The notes under the pieces were generated by a model. The model was not told the DNA's origin, ran no database searches, and worked only from the letters and a program-made list of their open reading frames with translations. A stretch of 64,000 nucleotides of DNA from Anthoceros angustus (lineage: Eukaryota > Streptophyta > Anthocerotopsida > Anthocerotales > Anthocerotaceae). Location: positions 496,001 to 560,000 of the forward strand of contig MU008165.1 in assembly GCA_010909165.1 (NCBI GenBank). The letters are read 5' to 3'. This document shows, one piece after another, positions 31,851 through 43,455 of the stretch (its first letter is position 1; each line of letters starts with the position of its first letter). A program made the translations under genes and the position numbers.

Positions 31851-34665
31851 ATGAACAGTCTCTCAGAAATCAGGCATGCTGGCGCTAAGAGGCGCAAATC
31901 TACTGGTGACTTGCCGCAACGTGTGACTCAGGTGCGGGGTGCAAAGGCCAGATCCAAATCACAATTGGTTGGAGACGGAGGGGGGCCGGGTGTTGGCTCC
32001 AGGAGTCTTTGCTCTGGTTTTCTCTCTGGTGTTTGTGCCTATTTTGTTGAAGGGGGAACAAGCAGCAAACGATTGCAGGTAATTCTGTTACCTCTACCTC
32101 TGCATGCACCGAGTACGGGAGAAGACGGCTCAATTGGATCCTTCTTGTTTTCCCGTCCAATCTTGGTTGTCTTCTGCAGATATGGAAGGACAAGGTTGTG
32201 TTGTTGGGCGGTTCGGTTGTTGAGACGCTTGCAGAGCAAGCAACTCAAGTCACTCATGTCCTGGCTACCGATTTCTCGTTTGTCAGGAAGGTTCTCCCTG
32301 CTGGGCTGGACAGTCTGGTAATGTGTGAATTATTCACTGCTTCATGCACATCTTGTTTTCCACATCTGTAGATAGGCTTGTGGAGGCAGAGGCGGGTCTC
32401 ATTCTTGTGCTGTTTCTTGATACCAGTGCTTTGTCCAGTATAGTTGGATAGAAGACTGTCTCAAGGAGGGCAGGTTGGTGTCCTGTGAGCGCTACATCCT
32501 TTCAAAGTCCGCGGAAGCTGAAGTTCCATCACCCTCGGTCGGTGTTGACCCTGGGCGTGCTCAAGAGAATGGAAAAGCCGTCACTTCCTCTCAGAGAATG
32601 GAGAATGTGGTCTTTGAAGGTGGTCAGACCACGCCAGCAGAAGTAACAGATGTGGGGGAAATCATTATTGGTCCAAGAGTGCAACTAGAGGCAGATGGAG
32701 CTGCAGTCGCTCTTCCAGGCCCTTTGCCTCACAGCGGTGACAAACAGGAGTTTGGATATGGAAAAAACGTTGATAACTTGGATTCCGAGGACGATGAAGA
32801 TGCAGACTTTGAAAATCTCCAGGGTGGGCTTAGTGAAGGGGGAAAGTATGAACCAAGTACCTTGAATGCACATATCACCAAGCCACTGAGGGATATGTGG
32901 CACATTTATGAAGACGCTTTTGGGGATGAATGGCGGGCTTTAACGTACAAGAAAGTACTGATTTGGACCTTCTCTTGAGACACTCAGCGAACTTTGTGCA
33001 AGTGTTTTGTTCTGGCCAAATAACGCCGAGCCTCTGTGGTTTCACATGCATTCTTCATATAGCTAAGATTATTGGAGCCTTGCAGGCTGGGAACCGAATT
33101 GGCAGGCTTCCTTACAAACTCACAAATGCTCAGCAGCTCAAGAGCATGAATGGACTGGGAAAATCTATTCTGGCGAAGGTGAAAGAAATTATAACTACTG
33201 GGCGTTTGCAGAAGCTTGAAAATTTGCAAGCAAATGAGCAGGTCTTCCTTCCTTTGTCCCCTGGTTACGATGCTTACATAAACGCTTTTGTATGGTGAAG
33301 GACTGAATTATGTGGAATCCGAATACAGGTCCAGACAATACGTCTCTTCAGTTCAGTGTGGGGAATCGGCCCAAAGCATGCACGAAGGCTTCATCAGGCA
33401 GGCCACCGGACCTTGGATGATATTGCCAATGACCCTTCTTTGACTTACATGTCCAAGTTGGGTTTGAGGTTCTACGACGACCTCAACCTGCGCATTCCTC
33501 GAGAGGAAGTTTATGAAGCAGAGAAGTTCGTTGTGCTGGTAGTAGAAGGTATTTGTGCCGGAGTAAGTCAATACAGACAAGGTTGTTAACGCTTGTTCTG
33601 CTGGCAGTACGACCTGCACATCCGTCATTTAGACGTGCAAGTGCGATGAGTCTTATGAACTTGGGGAGCGTGCTCTGCTGCAGGTATGGGCACGAGCCAC
33701 AGGATCCTATCGTCGGGGCCAACCAACCTGTGGCGACATTGATGTACTGATCACTCATCCAGATGGACAGAGGTGTGTCAAAATAGTTCACCATGCTTGC
33801 CATTTCATCGTCTCTAGTGTACACATGTATGCCCAGTATGAATGACACATTCGACTGTGGACCACAGTCAGGAGGGCCTCCTGGCAAAGCTAGTAGACAA
33901 GCTTACACAAGTTGGGTTCTTAGCAGCTGGCCTGGATTTCACTGATCACAGTATCGAGGTACATGCCACGTGCCGTTCTCTTGAATGCGTCCTTTTTTTT
34001 TTTCTTGCCAACTCTGATGGCTGGCAGTCTCACTGGAACCAGGGTACAAAGCATCAGGTGGACTCGTTCATGGGGATCTGCAAAGTTTCTGGGTTTCCCA
34101 CTCACAGGCGCATAGACATCAAGGTCTGACTGCTGCTGGACAGTCTTTTGCAAACGTTCAACCTTATAATTGGTTCTGGCGTCACTGAAGTTCCCTGCTC
34201 GCTAACTTCCAAATGAGCATTGTGCAATCCCAGGTATACCCAAAGCAGATGTACGCATTTGCATTGCTTGCCTTCACTGGGAATGATGTCCTGAACCGCA
34301 GGTATGCAAGCACCTTCACTTCTGATGTTTTTCCAGTTCCTGTATATTGTTTGGTCCTGTTGGACTCATTTGCTGCACATTGGACACTGCATCTCCCAGG
34401 CTTAGATATGCAGCGAGACTGAAGGGGTACAAGCTGAACGACTCTGGCTTGTTTCTTCGACCTTCGAAGCAGAAAAGTGTATCTCATCTTGAACAGCTTT
34501 GTGAAAATACATCCGCACCAGAGTTCTTGATGCCATGTGTCGAGCTCACCGGGTGTATGCGTGCAGGGCGCGTCCACCAATGTGTCCATTCCATGTTCGA
34601 CGGAGCAAGAAGTATTTGAAAATCTCGGGTTTCCATATCCTGAGCCACATGATCGGAATTGGTGA
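31851..34665 (+). CDS. POLL: DNA polymerase lambda (family X), multi-exon
   Basis: Supported exons: 31851-32078, 32180-32317, 32427-32954, 33068-33241, 33329-about 33540, 33684-33772, 33868-33958, 34028-34123, 34234-34301, 34400-34478, 34567-34665. Exons 1-3 give a BRCT domain ([20 protein letters not shown] ... [14 protein letters not shown] ... [17 protein letters not shown]), then a Ser/Asp-rich linker. The 8-kDa lyase region ([31 protein letters not shown]) and the fingers ([17 protein letters not shown]) follow. The palm has [20 protein letters not shown] with the DxD metal pair and RRIDIKV with the third Asp. [20 protein letters not shown] and the terminal [11 protein letters not shown] complete it. 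The enzyme fills gaps in nuclear base-excision and end-joining repair. The join between 33540 and 33684 is unresolved. Confidence 0.93.
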
Positions 34666-35097
34666 CAGGACAAAAACCGTGGGTTCTGTTCTGCATGTAC
34701 GCAGCCCATCACTGTCAGGACTCCTCTGCTACTTTGCACATAATAATAGAGCACAAGAATACCTTTGAAAGGGATGTCTCCGTCGTTGAGTTATTGCACG
34801 GGCGTCTCATCGCAGTCTGCGACGCATTACCGGCCGCATAGTGATGGGAGATCCACTCTGCGACGCAATACCGGCCACAAAGTGATGGGAGATTCACTCA
34901 CGACGTTAGGACTGTCACAACACACCGGACTCCATATCTCTCCCACAATGAGCTTTGGTTTAACAGTTGAAGCAACCTTGTGGTGGTTGACGGTCGTACA
35001 GCGTTCTTTAAAAAATGAATGTGGACTCGTCCACGAGTACAAACTATTAGCAAAACTCTCGCTGTAGGGGTACCGGAGAGTCAGGCCCCCGCGGCCC
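34666..35097. other. intergenic between convergent polymerase lambda and TMEM214 genes, with a tandem duplication
   Basis: A 41-base unit (CTGCGACGCATTACCGGCCG...) occurs twice in tandem at 34817-34857 and 34858-34898. No gene seen. Confidence 0.55.
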
Positions 35098-38000
35098 TCA
35101 GAAGAAAGAATGCGTCTTGCTGAGTAGAAGTCCTCCATCCCAATTCCAAGGGTTGACAGGCGGGCTAAGTTGATAGAACCCATACGCCAGAGCCACGCCG
35201 ACCGCAGCGGTGGCCAAGCCCTTCACACAGGCTGGCACGACGTATGCGTTCTTCGCCACAGCTTTGCTCACGCTGTCAGCTTCCTTCAACAAACGCTTTG
35301 TCTCTTCACTGTCCGCTGTCTTTAGGGCTTTCTGATGCTGCAAGCACGTCCGATGGATTTAGTCATCGACCCTCTAGGCCGTTCAATAACTTTGGGACAT
35401 GAGCAGACGAGCAGGATGCGCCATGAGCAGTAGCGCGAAGAGGGGATCCCTACCATGGATCTGAACGACGCGATCGTCCTTTGCAAATCATTTAGTGGTG
35501 AGAGCCGGGCAACATTCTCCTTCCAGTTCCTGCTTAGATATCGCAGTATTCGAATACTGGCAATAAGATTACTAAGGTGCAGTTTCTCCTGTTGGACAAA
35601 ACAACACAGATTCGCATCAGCACACCAGCAGCCCACGACGTCTTACCAGACTACATTATACCCGGAGCATTCATCCAGCTAAGCTAATAGAAGTGTTATT
35701 GCAGTGATCCATGCACACACACACCATAGACCACGAAACGTACTACCGTTCTACACTAATGAGGGTGCTTCTATGACAGTCATAGTGAATCTTCACTAAG
35801 ACTGTCATATTGCAGTGATCCATGCACACACAGACCACAGACCACGAAAGGCATTAACTTTCTACACCAATGAGGGTACTTCTCGGACAGTCTTACCAGA
35901 TCTTCACTAAGAATATGTTGAAGATGCTAATGGGATATCTAAATCTTCGATGCCAAGTGCATCTTCAACAGAGGCAGAATTCACAAGCTGGTCCAGATGA
36001 GACAGGCAGCAAGAAAAAAAACAAGACAGCAACAACGAACCCATCCATTGTAGCTTTCCGGATCCTGTTGCAAGCACCAAATAAAGTTTTGACAGGCTTC
36101 ATTTGCAAGCTCCTCGACATCTGGAATTGTTTCAGAAAACACAGAGGCCCTGAATTGAGATCTTGCAAAACCCAGTAATTTCAGAGAAAGCGAAGAGAAC
36201 AGGTGACCACCATACCAGAGGCTGCAGCCGAAAGACTCAATAAAAAAAGTTGTTGAGCCACTGGCTTCGTGGCTTTGGTCCCGAAAGAACCCGACAAGCA
36301 GAGTTCCCTTACAAGAGGGTATAGTGCACGAAACACCTCTGTTACCTGCATACAGCACAATTTTAGACTATCACATGCCATGAAGTCAAAGAAAGGATAA
36401 CTACCTAAACAGGAGGGATAACAGTAGACCTTCACACCCAAACCACTAGGCAACACTCATCAGAATTTTTTCTCATTACCATTGCCCCCCCAGGTCCTGA
36501 AGGATATGCAAGCCGAAGCAAAGTATCCAAAGCTGCTGGAGGAACAAGCCTTTCCCCTTTCCTACTGACACCATTCAGCAGCACTGCACGTGCCTTCTTC
36601 AGGTTTGCCAACAGAACCCTGCCAGTGTACCACATGAAATCAAAGGCAATGAAGATTTGAAGTATGAGAATAGCTGAGGCAATGCAGTTACCAGATTTCT
36701 ACCTTTGCATGAACATCGCTGTGATGTACTTTGTCGATTGTGCACTAGACTTGGCTGCCGCAAGAGGCAAGAGATTTTGCACCCACAAGGACATGCCAAC
36801 AATTAGGTCCCCACGAGCTGCCTGGAGTCAACAGGCCAAAGCGTGAGTAAGAAGAAGAGCAAGAAACATCACAATGAAACATACAATACAATGATAAAGG
36901 TATGACGAATTCTAATTGAAAATGACACAAACCCTCCCTATCACGTCTATAAATCAAAGCATCCTGTCGCATATTCACAGGAGAAGCAAGGCTTTCACCT
37001 GTCCGTAAACCCACACCAAAGCAGGAAGCTTATCATGCCCCTGCAGTTGAGAATCCCCCAGAACAAGGTATGCCTTCTGTAGCAGAATGTCAGGTCTTCT
37101 CCTCACTATAAGTGCAAGCACAACAAGAACTCCCACCTACATCACGGGTAAATGCAATTAGGAACAGACATGGACAGGTAGTAACCAAAACGTGCGACAG
37201 TGGCACTGGGATTGTGCATAAGGAACGGATCAAACTCCTTACTTTCGAGCTCTCTGACGGTTTAGCCTGTGCGTGGCTTTCGCTTACGACAGCCTTCAGC
37301 AACCAGAACATAAACCTGGACAGATCCTCGGCGGGCCTATTAGCCAACCAGTCAGACGCAATTTTGGCGACACCTTCTGCCAGATAGGAGAAGGGAATCT
37401 GGAAAACAGATCGTCAACAGATCAGCTCAAACCCAAAATCGAAGCCTAGGCAATGGGAATCCCACAGCACGCTTCACGTGTTGGGCGCATTGCCGCGACG
37501 GATCCAACCTACCTCCACAACATCCGGCAGAGGCGTTTCGCTCAAGATCTTCTGCCAGGAAAACTGAGCAGTGGAGACAGATTGGAACACACGAGCAAAG
37601 TAGTCAGCAAATCGCATCAGCTGCACGTCAGGCGCCGACGGGTACGATTCCTGCAAACAGCAATTCCGCCATAAGCCCCAGACACTTAGTCACACAATCC
37701 CACAGCCCGGCAGAGCAGACGAGGCGCAGAAATAGCGGGGGTACCGTCACACCATCGAGGAAGATGGAGAGCTCAGATGGATCTATTCCAGCAGCCAACT
37801 GCGCCACAGACGCTTTAGGCTTTTTGACCTTCTTTGGCTTGGCCGGCTTGTCGGACACCGGCACAGGCGCGGCAGCAGCGTCTGCAACATCCTCGGAGTC
37901 GGATTGAGCAGCAGCAAGAGCAGGCGTAGCAGCCGCGAGAAGGATCAAATCCCGCTGGGCCCGCCGATCCGCCGCATGCACCTCCAACGCCTGGAAGGCC

Positions 38001-38131
38001 TGCGATTCACCGGTCCCTGCGGGCTTGCCAGGGTTGACCGCCTTGCCCTCCCGCCGCCTTGCCCTCCTGGGATTCACTACCTTCTGCCAGCCGTGGTTGC
38101 TGCCGCCGCCGCTCGCCTCGTCCTCCGCCAT
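35098..38131 (-). CDS. TMEM214: TMEM214 homologue, 10 exons
   Basis: Exons, high to low: 37745-38131, 37513-37650, 37243-37398, 36999-37136, 36703-36821, 36480-36618, 36216-36345, 36041-36120, 35454-35588, 35098-35337; one frame of 553 residues, all GT-AG. Family marks in order: HGWQKVVNPRRARRREGK, FQALEVHAADRRAQRD, QLAAGIDPSELSIFLDGV, APDVQLMRFADYFARVFQSV, PEDLSRFMFWLLKAV-type helix (read here as AEDLSRFMFWLLKAV), LQGHDKLPALVWVYGQ, VGMSLWVQNLLPLAAAKSS, VLLNGVSRKGERLVPP, NFIWCLQQDPESYNGW, LSRNWKENVARLSPLNDL. A short membrane anchor (ATAAVGVALAYGFYQL) closes the protein before NPWNWDGG. Animal TMEM214 sits in the ER and binds procaspase-4; the plant role is not established. Intron 8 contains a tandem duplication. 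Confidence 0.9.
35700..35918. repeat. 111-base tandem duplication inside TMEM214 intron
   Basis: Copies at 35700-35810 and 35811-35918 both begin with TGCAGTGATCCATGCACACA and both contain CAATGAGGGT or TAATGAGGGT and TCTTCACTAAGA. They lie wholly within the intron 35589-36040. Confidence 0.75.
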
Positions 38132-38802
38132 GCCGCCTAGCGATCGCCTACAGCTCCCAGCTGCTACTGTTGTACAACAAAGAAACCAGAGGCGAATCAC
38201 AGACTCGTCTCGCCTTATGTACTCTACGTATTTCCTTTTCTCTCCAGTCTCCCCGCTTCAACTCACAGCGTTTCACGACTTCCGAGTGCATGCCGCTCTC
38301 CGTATTAAATCCCACGCTGCGAGTTGAATTGCGAATCGTTGCCATCCTCCTCAAGCATGCATAGAGATCTGCAGGCTTCGACCTCGGATAACACCTTGTC
38401 TCTCTATGATTTTTGGCGGCGGCGCACTCCCTCGCGTGAGTTCTTGCGCGTCAGACCACTTCATTTCATCAGTCCTAACCTTCCTTCTTGCCTTCTTGCC
38501 ACATTTAGCTCAGTATGAGACGTTGAGAACTGCTTAATCCGACACTTGATTGATCGACATCGTCTTCCGTCTCATCAGTAAAGAATGTGGCAAAGAAGAT
38601 GACTCGTTAAAGCCTTGATAATGGAGGAGTGTGCTGGTCATGGAAGGGCCTTCAAGGGGTGAGTAGTTGGCCGGTGCAAGGTTGCTGAAAGCGAGGCTGC
38701 ACAGGATCTATGAGATCCGCAAACCCTGCGAGTTTGCCTGCATGGGAGAGCTTGAGGTGCGAGACCTTCTCCTTCAGAAGTCAGAAATCATAACAGATGT
38801 GT
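38132..38802. other. intergenic between TMEM214 (-) and the SSL pseudogene (+)
   Basis: Promoter of the TMEM214 gene on the left; no other gene seen. Confidence 0.5.
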
Positions 38803-40198
38803 AGCATGGCGAGCTCCGGGGCCGCACTGTGGATATGCGGCACAATCACAGTGGCCCTAGGCCTGGCACTGTACCATCCGCTGAAGGTGAGTCCAGTAGC
38901 CGGGGTGCCGGAGTTCGAGGCCTGCGCACTGGAGGAGGCGAAGGAGGGAGATGCAGCTGGTGAGGGATGGAGAGCAGAAGCTGCAGGGCGCGGAGGTGAA
39001 GTTCAGGAACCAGGTCATGGGGCCAGAGGTCCTGGTGTTCGACTGGGAGGAGAGGGGAAAGAAGGGGGCCGTACACGGGTCTGGCGGACGGGAGTCGGTT
39101 CGACGTCACTTCCGCTAACCGGAGTGAGGAGGTTTGCGGGCCTCGGGATCCGTCTGAACCTGGGGCATGAGCATACCTGCGGGCGCCCGCTGGGGCTCCG
39201 GTTCGATGCCCGGACTGGAGAGCTGTACATGGGCGGACGCCTACTTCGGGCTGCTCAGTGCGGGGCGTGTGGGGCGTGTGGGGCCTGGTGGCGGGTTGGG
39301 CTGGACTCTGGCGACTGGAGCTGATAGGCGTTGCTTTCGGCTTCACAAACGATGTGCATGTCGATGGTGATGGCGCCGTGTACTTCACAGACAGCAGCAC
39401 CGAGTTCCAGAGAAGGTACCTGAAGGGATGTGATGGGATGTCATATGTCGTGTCATGTGTTGTGGCTGGTTCTCTGTTAAGCAGCTTGAGCTCCGCAGCC
39501 GACCTGATGGGTGACCATACAGGCAATTCTTCTGTCAGTTGTGGCGGGTGACAATACCGGCAGGCTGCTCAGATGTGATCCCTCCGCCAAGTAGACCGAG
39601 GTGCTGCTGACAGGCCTTCGGTTCCCCAATGCCGATGCCCTGATTGATGATGCCGCTTTCCTGACACTCTCAGACTCCATCACTGGAAGGTGAGTGAGTG
39701 ATCGAGTGAGTGAAGTTGTTGCAGTCGATGTTGTTTGGATGTGCCGCCCCAATGTGACCTGCATCATGTCGTCTGAGTCTTTTCAGATTGTTGAAGTACT
39801 GGATCAAAGGGGACTGTTTCCTGACAATGTGCGGCGGGACAAGGATGAGGACTACTGGGTGGCTATCCATTGTAGGAGGAATCGTGTCCAGCGCTTCCTG
39901 GCAGCCTATCCCAACCTGCGCCGCTACGTTCTCAAGCTGCCCATACCTCACAAGTATACCCATCAAGCAGCCCATTCCTCTCAAGTACACCTACGTGCTT
40001 TACAGTGGGAAGCCTCACGCAATGATCTTGAGGTATAACTCTCAGGGGAAGCTTCTGGAGGTGCTGGAAGACAGTGCAGGAGTCACGGTGAAGCTGGTCA
40101 GTGAGGTGGAGGAAAGGGATGGTAAGCTGTGGATTGGCTCTGTGCTCCTGCCTCAGATAGCAGTCTATGATCGACAAGCCCCTTCTTCCGCTCAGTAG
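38803..40198 (+). pseudogene. strictosidine synthase-like (SSL/APMAP-type) pseudogene
   Basis: Pieces of one beta-propeller protein lie in order but in several frames. An N-terminal anchor begins MASSGAALWICGTI; GPEVLVFDWEERGK follows. HTCGRPLGLRFDARTGELYM switches frame to ADAYFGLLSAG, then switches again to FTNDVHVDGDGAVYFTDSST. An in-frame TAG interrupts DNTGRLLRCDPSAK at about 39595. Further pieces are LLKYWIKGD (39785) and, in another frame, PDNVRRDKDEDYWVAIHCRR and LRRYVLKLPIPHKY. The last is LLEVLEDSAGV ... EVEERDGKLWIGSVLLPQIAVYD. At least four frame breaks plus the stop mean no full protein can be made as read. Intact relatives are secretory or membrane-anchored hydrolase-like propellers. 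Sequencing errors could explain single breaks but hardly all. Confidence 0.8.
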
Positions 40199-40348
40199 CA
40201 TGCACCTGCAGTGGTCCACACTGGGTGGCAAGGAAAAACTCATAGTGAAAAAATGGAGGTACCACAATACACCCAGTTCACTGCTCTTCTACGCAACATC
40301 CAGGAGCTGTACACGATGCCCAAATCAACATGTAGCATCCCTAAGGCC

Positions 40349-41328
40349 TTAACCTTGAAAATTCAAATATTTCATAGCCTTTGCGAGACCGGGCGGTGCC
40401 ACAGAGGGAATCCGTAGCTGTCGTTGCTGCTTGTTGCTCTGCGTGAAACAGGCAACCCAGAGTCCATTCAGTACAGCCACACGGGGTGCCTGACCGAGAC
40501 TCACAAGCCAGAAAAACCCGCAGAGCACTGTCACAAATATACCTTGGAATGGGCATTGTGACGCTTTCCAGCTTTCCATCTCTTGTAGAGTCCGTTGGCT
40601 AAGGGCCGGAATCGCAACTTGTACGAACTGATAACAAACCACAAAAAGCAACTTCAGAAAATGGCCGCCTGGTCTTTTGAAAACACTAAACCCGAGCCCA
40701 TAGGATGGGTGACACGACTCGAGCAATCGGCCGACACATCAGTGCTCTCACAGGAAACAATGAAGATGCCGAGGCACGGATTAAGAACACTAGATTACTG
40801 ACGAGTAAGCCTTTATCTTGGGATGCTTCAACTTCGAGGCAAAAGCCCGTCTTGTTTCCACCTACATCGGGAACCAGGACAGCAAGAGATGAGTACTCCC
40901 AACCTGCCACCAATCCATATAACAGAGCAGATCGACCCGCACCTGTAAGCCAACGGGAGCACCGTGGCCTTTCATGCTCCCCCCGGCCCGCAAATTCCTC
41001 AAACCAAGAGTAGCCCAAGGCGCAGCAGCTGCATGAAAACCAGAGCTGGACCTAAAGCAACCAAACATGCCTGAAGAACGGCAACAAGTGAGCAAGCAGC
41101 TGCAATGCCATCAAAGCTATGCAATATGAAACCAATGGTGTCCGCCACTGCTACTTGCTTCAAGATGGCATCACCTGTTAGATACCCCCTTCCTCCAACA
41201 GCTAAACCACCCCGATTTTCCGCATGAAGGCACATGGATCCATGGCTAGCAGGACCTCCAGCAGTGGCCGCTGCACGGCTCCTGAAAAGCAACAAAGCCG
41301 ATTTCAGCCACAGACGTGGCGTCGACAT
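40349..41328 (-). CDS. unidentified protein with hydrophobic segments, exon structure unclear
   Basis: I do not recognise the family. From ATG 41328 the minus strand reads MSTPRLWLKSALLLFRSRAA, a basic amphipathic start like a mitochondrial leader, then YLTGDAILKQVAVADTIGF and hydrophobic SFDGIAAACSLVAVLQACLV before a stop near 41000 or a splice donor at about 41055. Further open segments lie at 40686-41018 (SALLYGLVAGWEYSSLAVLV) and 40349-40726 (LLFVVCYQFVQVAIPAL; GIFVTVLCGFFWLVSLG). They could be later exons of one multi-pass membrane protein or unrelated shadows. The gap 40199-40348 holds nothing else. Confidence 0.3.
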
Positions 41329-41542
41329 TCCTGGCACCACCTTCACGCTACCGGTAATGGATCTGTCAGGGCTCCCTCACGCACCCCTCATTTCCAATGT
41401 CGAGGATCGTCAGCAAAACGTGAAATCAAGTCTTGCGGATGTAGTAGGTTTCGAAGGGGGGGACAAAACTAGGTTGGCACAATATGAGGGGCGACAGAAC
41501 TAGATTGTGATTAAATTTATATATGCATTTTGATGGACAAGA

Positions 41543-41623
41543 GTTGACATGGCCGAGTTGGTCTAAGGCGCCAGATTAAGGTTCTGGTCCGAAAGGGCAT
41601 GGGTTCGAATCCCATTGTCAACA
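41543..41623 (+). tRNA. tRNA-Leu(AAG)
   Basis: An 81-base gene ending in the discriminator A. Acceptor stem GTTGACA pairs with TGTCAAC. The A box is TGGCCGAGTTGG, the anticodon arm CCAGA-TTAAGGT-TCTGG (loop anticodon AAG), the class II variable arm TCCGAAAGGGC, and the T arm contains GGTTCGAATCC (B box). A TTTT run at about 41644 can stop RNA polymerase III. CCA is not encoded, as expected for a nuclear gene. There is no intron. Confidence 0.95.
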
Positions 41624-42240
41624 TGTCTGCCTGTACTGGAAAGTTTTCTCCGCTTCAATTTTGAAGTAACGTTTCCCTACAACTGCAAAATTATCATTGA
41701 ATTTTTCTGGTAAACAATATTTTATTATTTAAAAGGAGTTACGTAAACGCGGGTTTTCTTTCCTAATTATAATTAGGTCTATAAAAATGCTCCTAATAAA
41801 CATGGTAATTAAGATGAGAATTCTCAACAATTAATCACTACTTCGTATTTCATGGGAATTTGGGGAATACTTGAGCAAACAATGCTTTAAATATTGTATG
41901 ATATTTATTGAGAAATATAATATTTTCTTTTGTCCAATGTATTAAGATAACACGGATCATTTCTACACACCATTTGATGTGTCACCATTTGATGTGTCGG
42001 TTTCAGTTTCCTTTCTTTCCCAAATTCTTTAACTACAAGAATATGCATACAACAAATATGGAACTGAAGTATGAAAACGTCGCAGATAGAGAAACTAGCT
42101 TAAAGTAGCTTAAATTAGTACATAAAAGATATATGATTATTTGCCGATTGCATCTTGATGCCTAGTCTACACTAGGCATCTACCTACAACTGCTGGTCAC
42201 TTAGCAACATCAGCTTTTCGATGCTATCAACCTTGTCTGA
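41624..42240. other. AT-rich intergenic stretch
   Basis: Base composition drops sharply here compared with flanking genes; apart from the tRNA terminator I see no element. Confidence 0.5.
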
Positions 42241-42242
42241 AT

Positions 42243-42431
42243 GCTCTCTCGTTGGCTCCTGCGATTGCTCTAATTCTTCCTTATATGAATGCGCTCTCGT
42301 TGGCTCCGGTGGTTGCTTTGCTTCCTCCTGATCTAAATGATCTCTCGTTGGCTCCTGTGATTGCTTTGCTTCCTCCTGATCTGAATCCTTTCTCGCTGCC
42401 GCCAGTAGTTACTCTGCTTCCTTCTTGTTCT
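42243..42431. repeat. 48-base tandem repeat, four copies
   Basis: Units start at 42243, 42291, 42339 and 42387, each containing CTCTCGTTGGCTCC or a variant. Because 48 is a multiple of three, one plus-strand frame stays open through all four (repeating LSLAPVVALLPPDLND) in an 80-codon ORF at 42252-42494. Coding status is doubtful. Confidence 0.8.
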
Positions 42432-42707
42432 TCCGTGATCTTCCCGCTCTTCATTCTCATCATGCCTTCAATAGCCAAGTATTTGACTAGCTAGAACCTA
42501 AATCAGAAAACGAATTTAATTTCGTAAGTGAAAAAACTAATTGCTGAAAGCAGAACTAGCCTTTAACTTAGAAATCATATAAAGGAGCATGATTCGATGG
42601 CACACGAGCACAACATAATAGTTTTCGTGCCGCGGTGTGATGTGCCTATAACAGTCGTCACACTTCCTATACATGCCGAAACTATGCCTCACTGGGATGT
42701 GGCCTCT

Positions 42708-42990
42708 AGGCACCTCAGTACTTCCCAACAAAGGACCCCAACAAGAGACTTCTAGGCACCTCAGTCCTTGCCAACAAGAACCTCAACAAGACACCTCTAG
42801 GCACCTCAATCCTTCCCAACAAGGACCTCAATTCTTCCCAACAAGACATCTTTAGGCACCTCAGTCCTTCCCAACAAGGACCTCTGTTCCTCCCAACAAG
42901 ACATCTCTAGGCTCATTCCTTCCCTCTAAGGACCTCAATCCTTCCCCACAAGACACTTCTTAGCACCTCAGTTCTTCTCCTTGGTGTAAT
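42708..42990. repeat. imperfect tandem repeat, five to six copies of about 40-60 bases
   Basis: Built from TAGGCACCTCAGTCCTTCC, CAACAAGGACCTC and CAACAAGACA blocks in varying order. No coding role. Confidence 0.75.
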
Positions 42991-43166
42991 ACTAATGCTA
43001 GGGAATCCCTCCCTAGGGCTAGCCTTATCTGTTATGTAGGAATGCTTGCTTCACCTCAATTGCCTTTCTAGAGCTAGCTTCATCCATTATATAGGAAGAC
43101 TTGCTTCACCTCTAAATGAATGCGTACATGTTCAAATGGCTTGGCCAAATGGACACAACTTTATAA

Positions 43167-43455
43167 GAATCTCATTGTTAAGCCGCGAAAGGTACTTGGA
43201 TGGGGTGCTTAGAGGGAGTGGATGCCCTTGGTGCTGGAAGCTTAGCTACACCATGCTACATTGTCAAGGGATGTCTAGAGGGAATGGATGCCCTTGGTGC
43301 TAGAAGCTTAGGCTTACAATGGTACCTTGTCAAGGGGTGCCTAAAGGGAGTGGATGCCCTTGGTGCTAGAAGCTTGGGCACACTATGGTACAAGGGGTGC
43401 CACGAGGGAGTGGATGCCCTTGGTGCTAGAAGTTTAGGCACACTATGGTACAAGG
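43167..43455 (+). repeat. 5S-rRNA-like segment followed by four tandem copies of about 61-72 bases
   Basis: 43167-43210 resembles the internal promoter part of 5S rRNA (GTTAAGC ... GGTACTTGGATGGG). The downstream body (GGGAGTGGATGCCCTTGGTG) is then repeated four times to 43455, each copy followed by an AAGCTTAGG-like run and a GGTAC-like end. The same body occurs once, inverted, at 44817-44880, so this is a tandemly expanded copy of a dispersed repeat. Confidence 0.7.

Noticed and set aside
38846-39526. 226-codon minus-strand ORF
   Set aside because: Proline/serine-rich shadow of the SSL pseudogene; the plus strand explains the sequence.
42708-43455. Tandem repeats considered as a CRISPR array
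   Set aside because: Repeats are imperfect, contiguous and without unique spacers, and the genome is eukaryotic.
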